Source of the DNA: Paractinoplanes durhamensis
Lineage (GTDB): Bacteria; Actinomycetota; Actinomycetes; Mycobacteriales; Micromonosporaceae
Length of the DNA: 64,000 bases
Direction of reading: 5' to 3'
Assembly: GCF_016862175.1 (NCBI RefSeq)
Contig: NZ_BOML01000059.1
Coordinates: 186,001-250,000, forward strand
This document shows positions 1 through 8,582 of the stretch, piece after piece (the stretch's first letter is position 1; each line of letters begins with the position of its first letter). The notes under the pieces were generated by a model. It had not been told where the DNA came from. It was given only the letters and a program-made list of their open reading frames with translations, and did not search any database. A program made the position numbers and the translations under genes.

Positions 1-1
1 C

Positions 2-670
2 GACGGCGAGATGATCGGCGAGCAGAAGGTCGCCTCGACGCTGTTCCGGCCCGGGCAGACCCATCGGGCCGCGATCGCCGTGCGCGACGAGACGGCGCAC
101 GTGACGGTCGACGGGGTGGAGGTGCTGAGCGTGCCGCTCACCGACCCGCTGCTGGCCGGCGGCAAGGTGGAGCTGGGCGCGATCAACGACGCGAACAGCG
201 GGGACTCGATGGCCGCGTTCGCCGACGTCGAGCTGCGGTCGCCGACGGTGGATCCGCAGGTCACGTTCCCCGACCTGACCGGCACCGGGCCGGCCACGTC
301 GGTGGTCAAGCTCTACGCCTACGACCCGGCCGCGCACGTCGCGGTGGCCGAGCCGGTGCTGTACCTGGACGGCACGGACTACTGCACGCGCTTCAAGATC
401 AAGCAGGGCGACGGCCGGTGCGAGCAGGAGACGATCATCGTCGAGAGCCACCTGAAGGTCACCGTCCCGACGGCGAACCGGCCCGCCCTGACCACCTGGG
501 ACGATCCGACCGGGGAGGGTGACTGCATCGGCACGATGCGAAGCGGCGGGCTCTGCCCGATCAAGCAGGCCGCCTTCACCGCGTGGCTCAAGGGGGACCC
601 GCAGGGTCTGGCCGCGATCACCACCAGCGGAGGGACCGCCACCAAGCTGGCCCAGATGTACCGGCCATGA
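2..670 (+). CDS. C-terminal part of a large secreted lectin-like protein (5' end outside window)
   Basis: The reading frame is open from the first bases of the window, so this is the last 222 residues of a longer protein. The visible N-terminal part has the alternating beta-strand pattern and the phrase HVTVDGVEVLSV typical of LamG/concanavalin-like jelly rolls, which bind carbohydrate outside the cell. The rest (about residues 85-222) holds four cysteines that could form disulfides and is not a family I recognise. An extracellular carbohydrate-binding or hydrolase tail is plausible, but without the N-terminus the catalytic role cannot be named. A perfect hairpin lies just after its stop. Confidence 0.6.
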   Translation, partial: DGEMIGEQKVASTLFRPGQTHRAAIAVRDETAHVTVDGVEVLSVPLTDPLLAGGKVELGAINDANSGDSMAAFADVELRSPTVDPQVTFPDLTGTGPATSVVKLYAYDPAAHVAVAEPVLYLDGTDYCTRFKIKQGDGRCEQETIIVESHLKVTVPTANRPALTTWDDPTGEGDCIGTMRSGGLCPIKQAAFTAWLKGDPQGLAAITTSGGTATKLAQMYRP

Positions 671-675
671 CAGTC

Positions 676-704
676 GTTCCCCATCGATCACATTGATGGG
701 GAAC
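676..704. promoter_or_regulatory. 10-bp perfect inverted repeat between two genes
   Basis: GTTCCCCATC (676-685) and GATGGGGAAC (695-704) pair perfectly around a 9-nt loop. The repeat lies just after the first gene's stop and just before the next gene's start. No T-run follows it, so it may be an operator or a 5'-leader hairpin rather than a classical terminator. Confidence 0.55.
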
Positions 705-726
705 AATGTCTGGCGGGGATGACAAA

Positions 727-2358
727 ATGATCAAGGAACTTGTCACGGTTCTTGTCCTCGTCGGCGCGCCGGCCTTGGTGAAGGCCGACGACTACACCTT
801 TCAGCTGCTCGGCAAGGCCGCGCCGGACGAATGCTTCGCCGGCATCGGCAATCCCTATCCGTCCCGGCCGCCGTGCGCGCAGGGCCAGGCCAAGGTCAAC
901 CAGTCGTACGTGTGGGGCCTGACCCGGGCCGGCGAGCAGGTGTGGTTCGGCACCGGCGCCAACGTGCACTGCCTGACCAGCGGCGGCTCGCTCGGCGAGG
1001 ACGATCCGGTGGTCAACGACGACTACGTCTGCGAGTACGGCGAGAGCCAGGTGGTCGCGAACCACCCGACCGTGCCCGGCGAACTCGGCGACGTCCGGCC
1101 GCCGCAGGTCTGGCTCTACGACACCGGCACCAAGGTGCTGACCGACGAGACCGCGGCGATCACCGGCGCGTCCACCGAGGACAACGCGCGGCTGCGCAAC
1201 ACGCTGGGCCTGCGGTCGGCGGGCAACCTCGACGGCGTGGTGCTGCTGGCCGGCCCGTCGCTCAGCAACACCCTCAACGTGTTCGCGTTCGACACCGCCA
1301 CCCGCCGCTTCCTCGGTTCGCGGACGCTCCTGCTCTACAGCAACGCGCGGACCTTCCTGGTCGCCGAGAACTCCCTCTACCTGGGCGTCGGCACCGGGCA
1401 GGGCGGCGGTCGCGGGGGAGCGGTGCTGCGCTGGGCCGGCAACCGGGCCACGCCGTTCACCTTCGACAAGGTCGGTGACCTGCCCGCCCAGGCCGCCGAC
1501 CTCGCCTACCTCGACGGCCGGATCTACGCGACCACCTGGAGCGCGGCCAACGCCACCACCATCGGCCGGCTCGCCGGGGTGTGGCGGAGCCCGGCGCTGC
1601 CGATCCGGGCCGGGCAGATCCGGCAGTGGACGCAGGTCTTCGACGCGAGCCGCTACGAGACCGACCCGCTCATCCGGACGACGTACGGCTTAGGCGGGGT
1701 TGCGGCTTTTGGTGGTTATCTCTATTGGGGCACCATGCATGTGCCGTTGCAGGCCTCCCTCGCCCACCAGGCTAAATACCCCCAGCCGACCGACGAGGCG
1801 GTGCGTCTGCAGGCCCGCAACACGCAGCGCGGCCTGAGCATCTGGCGCGGGAAAGACCTCGGAACCCCCAACCAGAAGATCGAGTTGCTGTACGGCGAGA
1901 GCACGCTCCCCGCCTACGCGCCGGAGACCGCGACCTGGTCGTCGGTGCCGACCGGATGGACGCCGCTGTACGGCCGCTCCGGCTTCGGCAACAGCCTCAA
2001 CAACTACACGTGGCGGATGACGGTGGCCGGCGACCGGCTGTTCGTGGCCACCATGGACTGGAGCTACCTGGTGCACGACCTGCTGCCGCAGGCGCCACCC
2101 ACCGATCCCGCGCTGTGGGGCGCCGACCTGTGGGTGTTCCCGTCGGCGGCCGAGGCGGCCCAGCCGATCAACACGACTGGCCTGGGCAATTACCTCAACT
2201 ACGGCATCCGCAACATGGTCGCCGACGGCGACGACCTCTACCTGGGCATGGCCAACCCGATGAACCTGCGCACCGACCCCACCGACGACGTCCCCGAGGG
2301 CGGCTGGGAGTTGATCGAACTCAGCCGGGGGCGAGACGCGTACGCAGATCGGCTTTGA
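727..2358 (+). CDS. Secreted protein of unknown function
   Basis: The protein has 543 residues. I chose the ATG at 727 because a GGCGGGGA ribosome site sits about 7 nt upstream, and because the sequence from there starts like a signal peptide (MIKELVTVLVLVGAPALVKA). An in-frame ATG at 706 is possible. The mature part contains scattered cysteines and repeated blocks such as VWLYD and LWVFP, spaced like the blades of a beta-propeller. I see no enzyme motif and do not recognise the family. It is probably exported and may act with the secreted protein just upstream. Its last 38 bp overlap the convergent ligase gene. Confidence 0.6.
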   Translation: MIKELVTVLVLVGAPALVKADDYTFQLLGKAAPDECFAGIGNPYPSRPPCAQGQAKVNQSYVWGLTRAGEQVWFGTGANVHCLTSGGSLGEDDPVVNDDYVCEYGESQVVANHPTVPGELGDVRPPQVWLYDTGTKVLTDETAAITGASTEDNARLRNTLGLRSAGNLDGVVLLAGPSLSNTLNVFAFDTATRRFLGSRTLLLYSNARTFLVAENSLYLGVGTGQGGGRGGAVLRWAGNRATPFTFDKVGDLPAQAADLAYLDGRIYATTWSAANATTIGRLAGVWRSPALPIRAGQIRQWTQVFDASRYETDPLIRTTYGLGGVAAFGGYLYWGTMHVPLQASLAHQAKYPQPTDEAVRLQARNTQRGLSIWRGKDLGTPNQKIELLYGESTLPAYAPETATWSSVPTGWTPLYGRSGFGNSLNNYTWRMTVAGDRLFVATMDWSYLVHDLLPQAPPTDPALWGADLWVFPSAAEAAQPINTTGLGNYLNYGIRNMVADGDDLYLGMANPMNLRTDPTDDVPEGGWELIELSRGRDAYADRL

Positions 2359-3826
2359 GGATTTTGCCGACCTTCGACCTCGGCAGGTCGTCCCAGATCT
2401 CGATCTGCTTCGGGGTTTTCACGCTGCCGAGACGCTCCTTCACGAACGCGGCGATCTCCGCCTTGTCCACCGCGGCGCCCTCGCGGAGCTGGATGACGGC
2501 GGTCACCCGTTCGCCCCACTTGTCGTCGGGCAGGCCGATCACCGCGCAGTCCTGGACCGCCGGGTGCTGCATGAGGGCCTGCTCGACCTCGGTCGAGTAC
2601 ACGTTGAAACCTCCGGTGATCACCATGTCCTTGGCGCGGTCCACGATGAACAGATAGTTGTCGTCGTCGAGATAGCCGATGTCGCCGGTGTGATGCCAGC
2701 CGTGCGCCGAGGCGGCCGCGGTGGCCGCCGGATCCTGGTGGTAGCCGCGCATCACCAGCGAGCCGCGGGCCACGATCTCGCCGGTGGCGCCGCGCGGCAG
2801 CAACTCGCCGTCCGGGCCCATGATCGCCACCGTGACCAGCGGCGACGGGCGGCCGGCCGAGGACAGCCGGGCCGTCGCGACGCTGCCGTCCGGCAGGTAG
2901 TGGTCGGCCGGCGCCATGGTGGAGATCATCATCGGCGCCTCGGTCTGGCCGAACAGCTGCGCCATCGGGCCGATCCGGCGCAGCGCCTCCTCGAGCCGGG
3001 CCGCCGACATCGGGGCCGCGCCGTACCAGAAGCACCGCAACGCCGACCGGTCGGCGCCGTCCAGATCGGGATGGGCCAGCACCATGTAGATCAGCGTCGG
3101 CGGCAGGAACGTGTGGGTCACCCGGTGCCGTTCGAGGAGCGTGATGAACTCGGCCACGTCCGGCTTGCGCATGATGACGATCTCGCCGCCCCGGGCCAGG
3201 ACCGGGAAGCACAGCACCCCGGCGGCGTGGGTGAGCGGGGCCAGCGCGAGATAGACCGGCCGGTCCGGCCAGGGGTAGCTCATCAGCGTGATCGCGGTCA
3301 TCGCCTCGAGGTTGGCCCCGGTCAGCTCGACGCCCTTGGGCCGGCCGGTGGTGCCGCCGGTCCCGACGATCATGGCGAGGTCGTCCTTGGCGTCCAGGTC
3401 GACGGGGCCGGCGGCGCCCAGGAACTCGTCGAACTCCGTCTCCAGGCACACCAGCGTCGTCAGCGCCGGGAGCCCGTCGCGGATCTTTGCGACCAGCGGC
3501 GCGAACGCCTCCTGGTAGATCAGCGCCGTACACCCGAACAGGTGCAGGAGCTCCCGGTTCTCGTACGCCTCGTTGCGGGGGTTGATCGGACACCACACCG
3601 CGCCGGCCCGGCTGATGCCGAACACACAGGTGAAGGCGGTCGGGTCGTTCCCGGAGAGCACCGCCACCCGCTCTCCGGGAACGACCCCCCGAGCAGCCAG
3701 CGCCGCGGCTACGCGCACGCTGAGCTGCCGCACCTCCTCGTACGTCCGGGTCTCACCGTTGGTGGTGAGACACGGCGCGTCCGGGTCGAGGGAGGCACCC
3801 TTGTCCAGATAGTCGACGAGCCGCAT
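2321..3826 (-). CDS. AMP-dependent acyl-CoA synthetase/ligase
   Basis: This 501-residue enzyme of the ANL superfamily is expected to activate a carboxylic acid with ATP and join it to CoA in the cytoplasm. The AMP-binding P-loop TGGTTGRPKGV is at residues 156-166. An FGQTEAPM segment (A5-like), the HHTGDIGYLD hinge and the C-terminal PRSKVGKILK lysine motif follow in the usual order. Length is normal for medium- or long-chain ligases. It is the last gene of a three-gene operon, 3 nt after the dehydrogenase-like gene. The acid substrate cannot be told from sequence. The neighbouring oxidoreductases suggest catabolism of a fatty, aromatic or terpenoid acid. Confidence 0.9.
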   Translation of the reverse strand: MRLVDYLDKGASLDPDAPCLTTNGETRTYEEVRQLSVRVAAALAARGVVPGERVAVLSGNDPTAFTCVFGISRAGAVWCPINPRNEAYENRELLHLFGCTALIYQEAFAPLVAKIRDGLPALTTLVCLETEFDEFLGAAGPVDLDAKDDLAMIVGTGGTTGRPKGVELTGANLEAMTAITLMSYPWPDRPVYLALAPLTHAAGVLCFPVLARGGEIVIMRKPDVAEFITLLERHRVTHTFLPPTLIYMVLAHPDLDGADRSALRCFWYGAAPMSAARLEEALRRIGPMAQLFGQTEAPMMISTMAPADHYLPDGSVATARLSSAGRPSPLVTVAIMGPDGELLPRGATGEIVARGSLVMRGYHQDPAATAAASAHGWHHTGDIGYLDDDNYLFIVDRAKDMVITGGFNVYSTEVEQALMQHPAVQDCAVIGLPDDKWGERVTAVIQLREGAAVDKAEIAAFVKERLGSVKTPKQIEIWDDLPRSKVGKILKADLRTRLAPG

Positions 3827-3829
3827 GAC

Positions 3830-4963
3830 TCAGCTCTCGACCGTGACCGTCGGCTCGCGGACCAGGCCGAAGCTGGTCAGCACGCCGAGCAGCTCGCGGT
3901 GCCCGAAGGCCTGGCAGGCCGAGGCGAAACCCACGCGCCGCGGCGGGCGCTGCAGCAGGTGATAGGCGGCGTACGCCTGCATCAGCCCGGTCTGCTTGTA
4001 GTTCGAGTTGCCGTAGATGACGCAGTGCGCCCGGCCGAGCGGCCCGGACGCGTGCACCGAGTCGACCGACTTGTTCAGGCGCGGGTTCTCCCGGGGCGGC
4101 ATCTGGTTCATCACCTGCGAGGCGGTGGCGGTGAGCGCCGCGTACCGGTCCTCGGGATTCATGTCCTTCGTCGCCTCCAGGGCGCCCGCGACGATCTGCG
4201 GAACCCCGTGCATCAGGGCGTTGTTGAAGACGCCGCCGAGCACCTTGACGTTGGCGACGCGCGGGTCGCTGCGGTACCAGACCGGGTGCGAGGTGCCGCC
4301 CCACGGCAGTGCCAGGGCGAGTTCGTGCTGACCGGGCAGCACCAGCTGGTAGAGGCCGGCCGACGGGTCCCACGGCTCGTACCGGTTCTGCTCCAGCCGG
4401 AAGGCGCCCGAGGTGGCCGCGTTGACCAGGATGGTCAGCGTGGACGCGATGGTCGGGCTGCCGCCCCAGAACACCGCGATGTCCAGCGTGTCCAGGCCCG
4501 GCTTCTCCAGGCACAGCTCGGCCGCGATCTCGCCGGTGGTGTACATCTGCGCGATGCCGGGCGCGAGCAGCAGGCCGGCGGCGGCGAAGTCGGAGCCGTA
4601 CTTCTCGTCGCAGGTGATCATCCAGTCCTGCTCGCCGGTGGTGTCCAGGTAGTGCGTGCCGGCGGCCAGGCACGCCTCGACGACCTCCGGCCCGTACACG
4701 CTGAACGGCCCGACCGTGTTGCACACCACCGAGGCACCGCGGAACAGCTCGGTGAGTTCCTTGGTGTCGTGCGTGACCTCGACGATCTCGTAGTCGGCGG
4801 TCTCGATGCCGGCCACGTTCTGCCGCATCGAGGCGTCGAGCTTGCCTTCATCGCGGCCGGCGGCGACGAACGGCACGTTGTACTCGCGCAGGTACTCGCA
4901 GATCAGCCGGCCGGTGTAGCCGGAGGCGCCGTAGACGACGACGGGCTTGGCAGCCATGGTCAC
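3830..4963 (-). CDS. Saccharopine dehydrogenase-like / trans-acting enoyl reductase-like protein
   Basis: The 377-residue protein begins with a Rossmann nucleotide site (VVVYGASGYTGRLICEYL), as in saccharopine dehydrogenase-like proteins of actinobacteria. Family members reduce or isomerise substrates with NAD(P), and some work as trans enoyl reductases in lipid pathways, so the exact reaction here is unknown. GTG at 4963 overlaps the SDR stop by 4 nt; ATG at 4957 is the alternative. Both allow translational coupling. It sits between an SDR and an acyl-CoA ligase, which argues for a shared catabolic or lipid route rather than lysine metabolism. Confidence 0.75.
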   Translation of the reverse strand: MTMAAKPVVVYGASGYTGRLICEYLREYNVPFVAAGRDEGKLDASMRQNVAGIETADYEIVEVTHDTKELTELFRGASVVCNTVGPFSVYGPEVVEACLAAGTHYLDTTGEQDWMITCDEKYGSDFAAAGLLLAPGIAQMYTTGEIAAELCLEKPGLDTLDIAVFWGGSPTIASTLTILVNAATSGAFRLEQNRYEPWDPSAGLYQLVLPGQHELALALPWGGTSHPVWYRSDPRVANVKVLGGVFNNALMHGVPQIVAGALEATKDMNPEDRYAALTATASQVMNQMPPRENPRLNKSVDSVHASGPLGRAHCVIYGNSNYKQTGLMQAYAAYHLLQRPPRRVGFASACQAFGHRELLGVLTSFGLVREPTVTVES

Positions 4964-5769
4964 ATCCCCATTCCGCCGTCGACCGGCAGGCCGGCGCCGT
5001 TGATGAAGCGGGCCGCGTCGGAGGCCAGGAACACCACGGCGTCGGCCATGTCGCCGACCTCACCCAGCCGCCCCGAGGGAGTCAGCTCGATGACGGCGCC
5101 GACCGCCTCCTCCGGCGAGCCGAACAACCCGAGCCGGGCCACGTCGTTGGCCAGCCCCGCACCCATGGCCGTGGGGACAAGGCCGGGATAGATGCAATTG
5201 ACGCGTACGCCGTACCCGAGCTTGCCGGACTCCATCGCGGCCACCCGGGTGAGCCGGTCCACGCCGGACTTGGTCGCCGAGTAGACCGAGATGCCGGGGA
5301 ACGCGATGGTCGCGGCGACCGAGGCGACGTTGATGACCACCCCGCCGCTCCGCCCGCTTTGCTGGCTCGCCGCGCCGCCCGGCCGCATCGCCCGGAAGGC
5401 GTGCTTGATGCCGAGGGCGGTGCCGAGCAGGTTGACCTCGAGCTGCTTGCGGACCGCGGCGGGGTCGAGGTCGACGATCAGGCTGGTGATCTCGATGCCC
5501 GCGTTGTTGACCACGATGTCGAGCCCGCCCATGATGCCGTTCGCCTGGTCGACGGCGGCCGCCCAGTTGGCGTCGTCGGTCACGTCGAGGTGCACGAAGC
5601 CGCTCTTGTTGCCGAGCGACTCGGCGACCTTGGGACCGAGGTCGTCCTGCAGGTCGGCGACGACGACGGAGGCGCCGGCATCGGCGAGCGCGCGGGCCAT
5701 GCCTTCACCGAGGCCCTGTGCGCCGCCGGTGACGAGGGCGCGGCGGCCGGTGAGATCGATCTGTGCCAT
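4960..5769 (-). CDS. Short-chain dehydrogenase/reductase
   Basis: This is a 269-residue classical SDR that should oxidise or reduce an alcohol/ketone with NAD(P). It shows the cofactor motif TGGAQGLG (14-21), NNAG (88-91), Ser150 and the catalytic YxxxK pair Tyr163/Lys167. The frame stays open far upstream, but I place the start at ATG 5769. A GGGAGCC ribosome site lies just before it, and the true N-terminus MAQIDLTGRRALVTGG begins there. Asp39 after the second strand favours NAD over NADP (inference). It is the first gene of the operon that faces the TetR gene across a palindromic operator. Confidence 0.9.
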   Translation of the reverse strand: MAQIDLTGRRALVTGGAQGLGEGMARALADAGASVVVADLQDDLGPKVAESLGNKSGFVHLDVTDDANWAAAVDQANGIMGGLDIVVNNAGIEITSLIVDLDPAAVRKQLEVNLLGTALGIKHAFRAMRPGGAASQQSGRSGGVVINVASVAATIAFPGISVYSATKSGVDRLTRVAAMESGKLGYGVRVNCIYPGLVPTAMGAGLANDVARLGLFGSPEEAVGAVIELTPSGRLGEVGDMADAVVFLASDAARFINGAGLPVDGGMGM

Positions 5770-5819
5770 GAGGGCTCCCGAGGGGGTGGTCGAGGACGAG
5801 AGACCTACATCACATGCCT

Positions 5820-5863
5820 GAGCTTGACACTTGTCAAGAGATGTTTGGACAGTCGTCAAGCTC
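5820..5863. promoter_or_regulatory. Nested palindromic operator between SDR operon and TetR gene
   Basis: CTTGACA-CT-TGTCAAG (5823-5838) is a perfect 7-2-7 inverted repeat. A second pair, GAGCTTGAC (5820-5828) and GTCAAGCTC (5855-5863), encloses it. The site lies in the 99-bp gap between divergent starts, the usual place for an autoregulatory TetR operator. TTGACA inside it could also be a -35 box. Confidence 0.7.
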
Positions 5864-5868
5864 GTACG

Positions 5869-6501
5869 ATGGTCGCTGTGACCCCGACGAATACCTCGCG
5901 CCGCGCGGCGCCGCGGCCGGTCGACAAGTTCGACCGCCGCCGAGACGAGCTGGCCGAGTCCGCGCTGACCACGCTCGGCGAGTTGGGGTATGCCCGGGCC
6001 AGCCTGCGCGAGATCGCCGGCAACTCCCCGTTCAGCCACGGCGTCGTCCACTACTACTTCGACGACAAGCTCGAGCTGGTCATCTACAGCATTCGCTACT
6101 ACAAGGCGAGATGCGTGACCCGCTACGACGCGGTGGTCCGCGACTCCACGTCACCGGCGGAGCTGGTCGAGGCGTTCGCGGCCAAGCTGGCGCAGACCAT
6201 CCGCGACGAGGCCCCGATGCACCGCCTCTGGTACGACCTGCGCATCCAGAGCATGTTCGAGGAGCCGCTGCGCGAGGCGATCACCGAGATCGACGGCACG
6301 CTGCAGGCCATGATCTGGCGGGTGGTCGACCGCTACGCGACCCTGTCCGGCCGCCCACCATCGGTGAACGCCTCAGCGGCATACGGCATGCTCGACGGCT
6401 TGTTCCAGCAGGCCCTGCTGGCCTACGCCACGCTGGGCGACGAGGTGCTGGACGGCCTGGCCACCCAGGTCCGAGCCGTCCTGCCCCTGCTCGTCCGCTG
6501 A
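5869..6501 (+). CDS. TetR-family transcriptional regulator
   Basis: The 210-residue protein has an N-terminal TetR helix-turn-helix (about residues 20-66; RASLREIAGNSPFSHGVVHYYFDDK) and a helical ligand-binding C-terminal half. The ATG at 5869 is chosen because it stands at the edge of the operator and follows the end of the divergent promoter. A GTG at 5878 would also keep the whole domain. The protein most likely represses the SDR/dehydrogenase/ligase operon and itself through the palindrome at 5820-5863, with an acyl-type inducer (inference). It ends tail-to-tail with the VOC gene. Confidence 0.85.
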   Translation: MVAVTPTNTSRRAAPRPVDKFDRRRDELAESALTTLGELGYARASLREIAGNSPFSHGVVHYYFDDKLELVIYSIRYYKARCVTRYDAVVRDSTSPAELVEAFAAKLAQTIRDEAPMHRLWYDLRIQSMFEEPLREAITEIDGTLQAMIWRVVDRYATLSGRPPSVNASAAYGMLDGLFQQALLAYATLGDEVLDGLATQVRAVLPLLVR

Positions 6502-6502
6502 C

Positions 6503-6925
6503 TCACGCCCGGGCGGTTCTGCCCTGCTGGAGGATGCGGATCGGGTTGCCGGACGGGTCGCGCAGGCCCATGTCGGTGCCGTAGAAGTGCTCGGTCGGCT
6601 CCTGGGTGAAGTCGGTGAAACCGCTCGCCTTCAGCGTCTCGTACAGGGCCCGGACGTCGTCGGCGATGAGGGTGAGGCCGGTCAGGGCGCCCTTCGCGAT
6701 CAGCTCGCGCAGCTGCTCGGCGGTCGCGTCGTCGTGCAGCGGCGCGCCCGGCTGCTCCAGCGAGATCTCGGTGCTGCCGTGGCCCGGGACGCGGACGGTC
6801 AGCCAGCGGTAGGACCCCTGCTGGACGTCGTTGCCCTTCTCCAGGCCGAGCTTGCCGACGTAGAACTCCAGCGCCTCGTCCTTGTCGAGGACGTAGATGG
6901 ATGCGACGTTCAGCTTCGTGATCAT
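6503..6925 (-). CDS. VOC-family (glyoxalase/bleomycin-resistance-like) protein
   Basis: The 140-residue protein has the two beta-alpha-beta-beta-beta modules of the vicinal oxygen chelate fold. It opens with the typical IYVLDKDEALEFYVGKLG and closes with GLRDPSGNPIRI. Start ATG 6925 has AGGAGA 7 nt upstream, which beats the ATG at 6943. VOC proteins act as metal-dependent lyases/dioxygenases or as drug-binding proteins, and nothing here decides between them. It follows the AraC gene by 28 nt on the same strand, a common pairing in actinobacteria, so the two are probably co-transcribed. Confidence 0.85.
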   Translation of the reverse strand: MITKLNVASIYVLDKDEALEFYVGKLGLEKGNDVQQGSYRWLTVRVPGHGSTEISLEQPGAPLHDDATAEQLRELIAKGALTGLTLIADDVRALYETLKASGFTDFTQEPTEHFYGTDMGLRDPSGNPIRILQQGRTARA

Positions 6926-6953
6926 CGTGCGTTCTCCTGTCATCGGATCGAAG

Positions 6954-7388
6954 TCAGGTTAGGGAGATCGCCGGGCCGATGGCTTCTCCGAAACTGCTGG
7001 ATCGCGGCCGGGTGTTCGCCATCTGGACGCAGCCGGGCACGCCGGCCGGCCGGTGATCGCGGCGGTAGCCCGACGGCGTCTCCCCGACGATCTCCCGGAA
7101 CGTACGGCTGAACGTGCCGAGACTGTTGAAGCCGACGTCGGTGCAGACGTCGGTGACGCTGCGGCCGGTCTCCCGCAGCAGGAACATCGAGCGTTCGATC
7201 CGGCGCCGCTGCAGATAGCGGTGCGGCGTCTCGCCGAAGGTGGCGCGGAAACAGCGGCTGAAGTGGGCCGGCGAGAGGTGCGCGACCGCCGCGATGGCCC
7301 GGACGTCGAGCGGCCCGGCGAAGCCCAGGTCGATCGCGTCGCGGGCGCGCAGCAGGCGGCGGTTGAGTTCCTCGGTCTCCCGGCTCAC
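6954..7388 (-). CDS. AraC-family regulator, DNA-binding domain only
   Basis: The 144-residue protein carries the two helix-turn-helix motifs of AraC regulators (AAVAHLSPAHFSRCFRATFG, then VTDVCTDVGFNSLGTFSRTF) near the N-terminus. It has no separate sensor domain. GTG 7388 is preferred because the upstream extension to 7424 would run through a strong hairpin at 7401-7432 that looks like the lipase terminator. It likely controls itself and the VOC gene. The signal is unknown. Confidence 0.8.
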   Translation of the reverse strand: MSRETEELNRRLLRARDAIDLGFAGPLDVRAIAAVAHLSPAHFSRCFRATFGETPHRYLQRRRIERSMFLLRETGRSVTDVCTDVGFNSLGTFSRTFREIVGETPSGYRRDHRPAGVPGCVQMANTRPRSSSFGEAIGPAISLT

Positions 7389-7400
7389 GGCGCAACGATA

Positions 7401-7432
7401 ACGGCCGCGCGCCCTGCCGGGCACGCGGCCGT
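7401..7432 (-). terminator. Hairpin terminator downstream of the lipase gene
   Basis: ACGGCCGCG (7401-7409) pairs with CGCGGCCGT (7424-7432). An inner GCCC/GGGC stem continues it across one mismatch. On the minus strand it follows the lipase stop by 11 nt, and a TTATCGTT stretch comes after it. Confidence 0.6.
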
Positions 7433-7443
7433 ACCTGCGGAAA

Positions 7444-8109
7444 CTAGCTGGCCAGGAAGGATCTGATCTGGGTCAGGGTGACCGTGTCGGTCAGGTAGCC
7501 GATGTGCGTCTGGCACGCCACGTAGTTGTTGGTGGCTCCGCTGAGAACGGTGCTGGTGTACGGAATGATGATGCCGTCACACGGCGAGTACCAGGTGCCG
7601 TACTTGGTGCTGCCCGGCGTCTCGTCACCGGCGCTCAGCGTGTTGATGAACGACGAGCCCGGATACATCTGCTGGCACGTGGTGTAGATCAGGCAGGCAC
7701 TCGCGTAGGTGGTGCCGTGGTTGGCCCCGGCGATCGAGGCGAGGTGCCGGACGTACTGGGCGCCGCCGAGCTGCTTGAGATACCAGAGACTGACCAGCCC
7801 ACCCATCGAGTGGTTGACGATGTCGACCTGGGCCGCGCCGGTGCGAGCCCGGACCTGGCTGACGTAGGTGGCCAGCCCCTGCGCGTTGGTGATGTTGTTG
7901 CCGTAGGAGTTGTACTCGTACGCGAAGAGCTCGCTGTTGGAGTAGCCGCCGGCGCGGAACACCGAGATGGCGGTGGTCCAGTTGGAGGCACTGCCGGTGT
8001 AACCGTGCACGAAGACCACCGGCGTGCCGGGAGCGGCGGCCGCAGGCAGAGCCGGACTGAGCGCAAGCGCGGCCAGCACGGCAGTGAGGAGGACGACGAG
8101 ACGACGCAT
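7444..8109 (-). CDS. Secreted triacylglycerol lipase/esterase, alpha/beta-hydrolase
   Basis: The 221-residue protein hydrolyses ester bonds outside the cell. It has a clear Sec signal peptide (about residues 1-26, ending LPAAAAP) and the oxyanion-hole strand VVFVHGYTG. The nucleophile elbow HSMGG has Ser101. Probable acid Asp178 (SPCDG) and His202 (QTHIG) complete the triad. Size and motifs match the small lidless lipases of the Bacillus LipA / Streptomyces class-2 type. Start 8109 is supported by GGAGGG just upstream. It stands alone, with a hairpin terminator after it and a divergent small gene before it. Confidence 0.9.
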   Translation of the reverse strand: MRRLVVLLTAVLAALALSPALPAAAAPGTPVVFVHGYTGSASNWTTAISVFRAGGYSNSELFAYEYNSYGNNITNAQGLATYVSQVRARTGAAQVDIVNHSMGGLVSLWYLKQLGGAQYVRHLASIAGANHGTTYASACLIYTTCQQMYPGSSFINTLSAGDETPGSTKYGTWYSPCDGIIIPYTSTVLSGATNNYVACQTHIGYLTDTVTLTQIRSFLAS

Positions 8110-8209
8110 GAAACCCTCCATGGGGTGTTCGGGGTCTCTGCAGCCTCAGTGCAAAAACCACCCCACGCATCGGCAAAATCGCCAGCCATCTATCTTTGGG
8201 AAGCCCGCA

Positions 8210-8536
8210 GTGATCTACGACGTGTACGGATACGGCGAGCCCGTCCTCGGCGACCAACCCGGCCGACTGGCCGAGGCTCTCGGCGTAGGGTGGGTCGAAC
8301 ACGACAGCGACTACCGCGGCCGCTACCTCGCGGCGCGCCCGCAGGCCGGCGCCGGCAAGCTCCGTCTCCAGTCCAACGATCTTCGTGACGGCGACTACGA
8401 GTACTTCCAGGAGCCCGACTTCCCGGACTGTCGCTACCTGCTGTTCGTCGATGGATTCGACCGCCCGGATGAGGTACGGACCAAACTGGCTCCACTGACT
8501 CAGTGGCGGTTCCTCTGCCGCAGCGTCGTGGAGTAG
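8210..8536 (+). CDS. Small hypothetical protein, 108 residues
   Basis: The frame is open from 8024, but conserved-looking protein begins at GTG 8210 (IYDVYGYGEPVLGDQPG), with GGGA shortly upstream. The earlier part would lie over the lipase 5' end and reads like junk. The protein is acidic and aromatic-rich, without signal peptide, membrane segment or recognisable motif. It may be a small cytosolic protein of the kind found scattered in actinomycete genomes. The function is unknown. Confidence 0.5.
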   Translation: MIYDVYGYGEPVLGDQPGRLAEALGVGWVEHDSDYRGRYLAARPQAGAGKLRLQSNDLRDGDYEYFQEPDFPDCRYLLFVDGFDRPDEVRTKLAPLTQWRFLCRSVVE

Positions 8537-8582
8537 CGGTCAGCGACGCCTTCGTGCCGAGGCTGATGGCCATGATGGATGC

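Noticed and set aside
2564..5191. 875-codon plus-strand frame
   Set aside because: Covers three well-supported minus-strand genes and is a GC-rich shadow with Arg/His/Gly/Asp bias.
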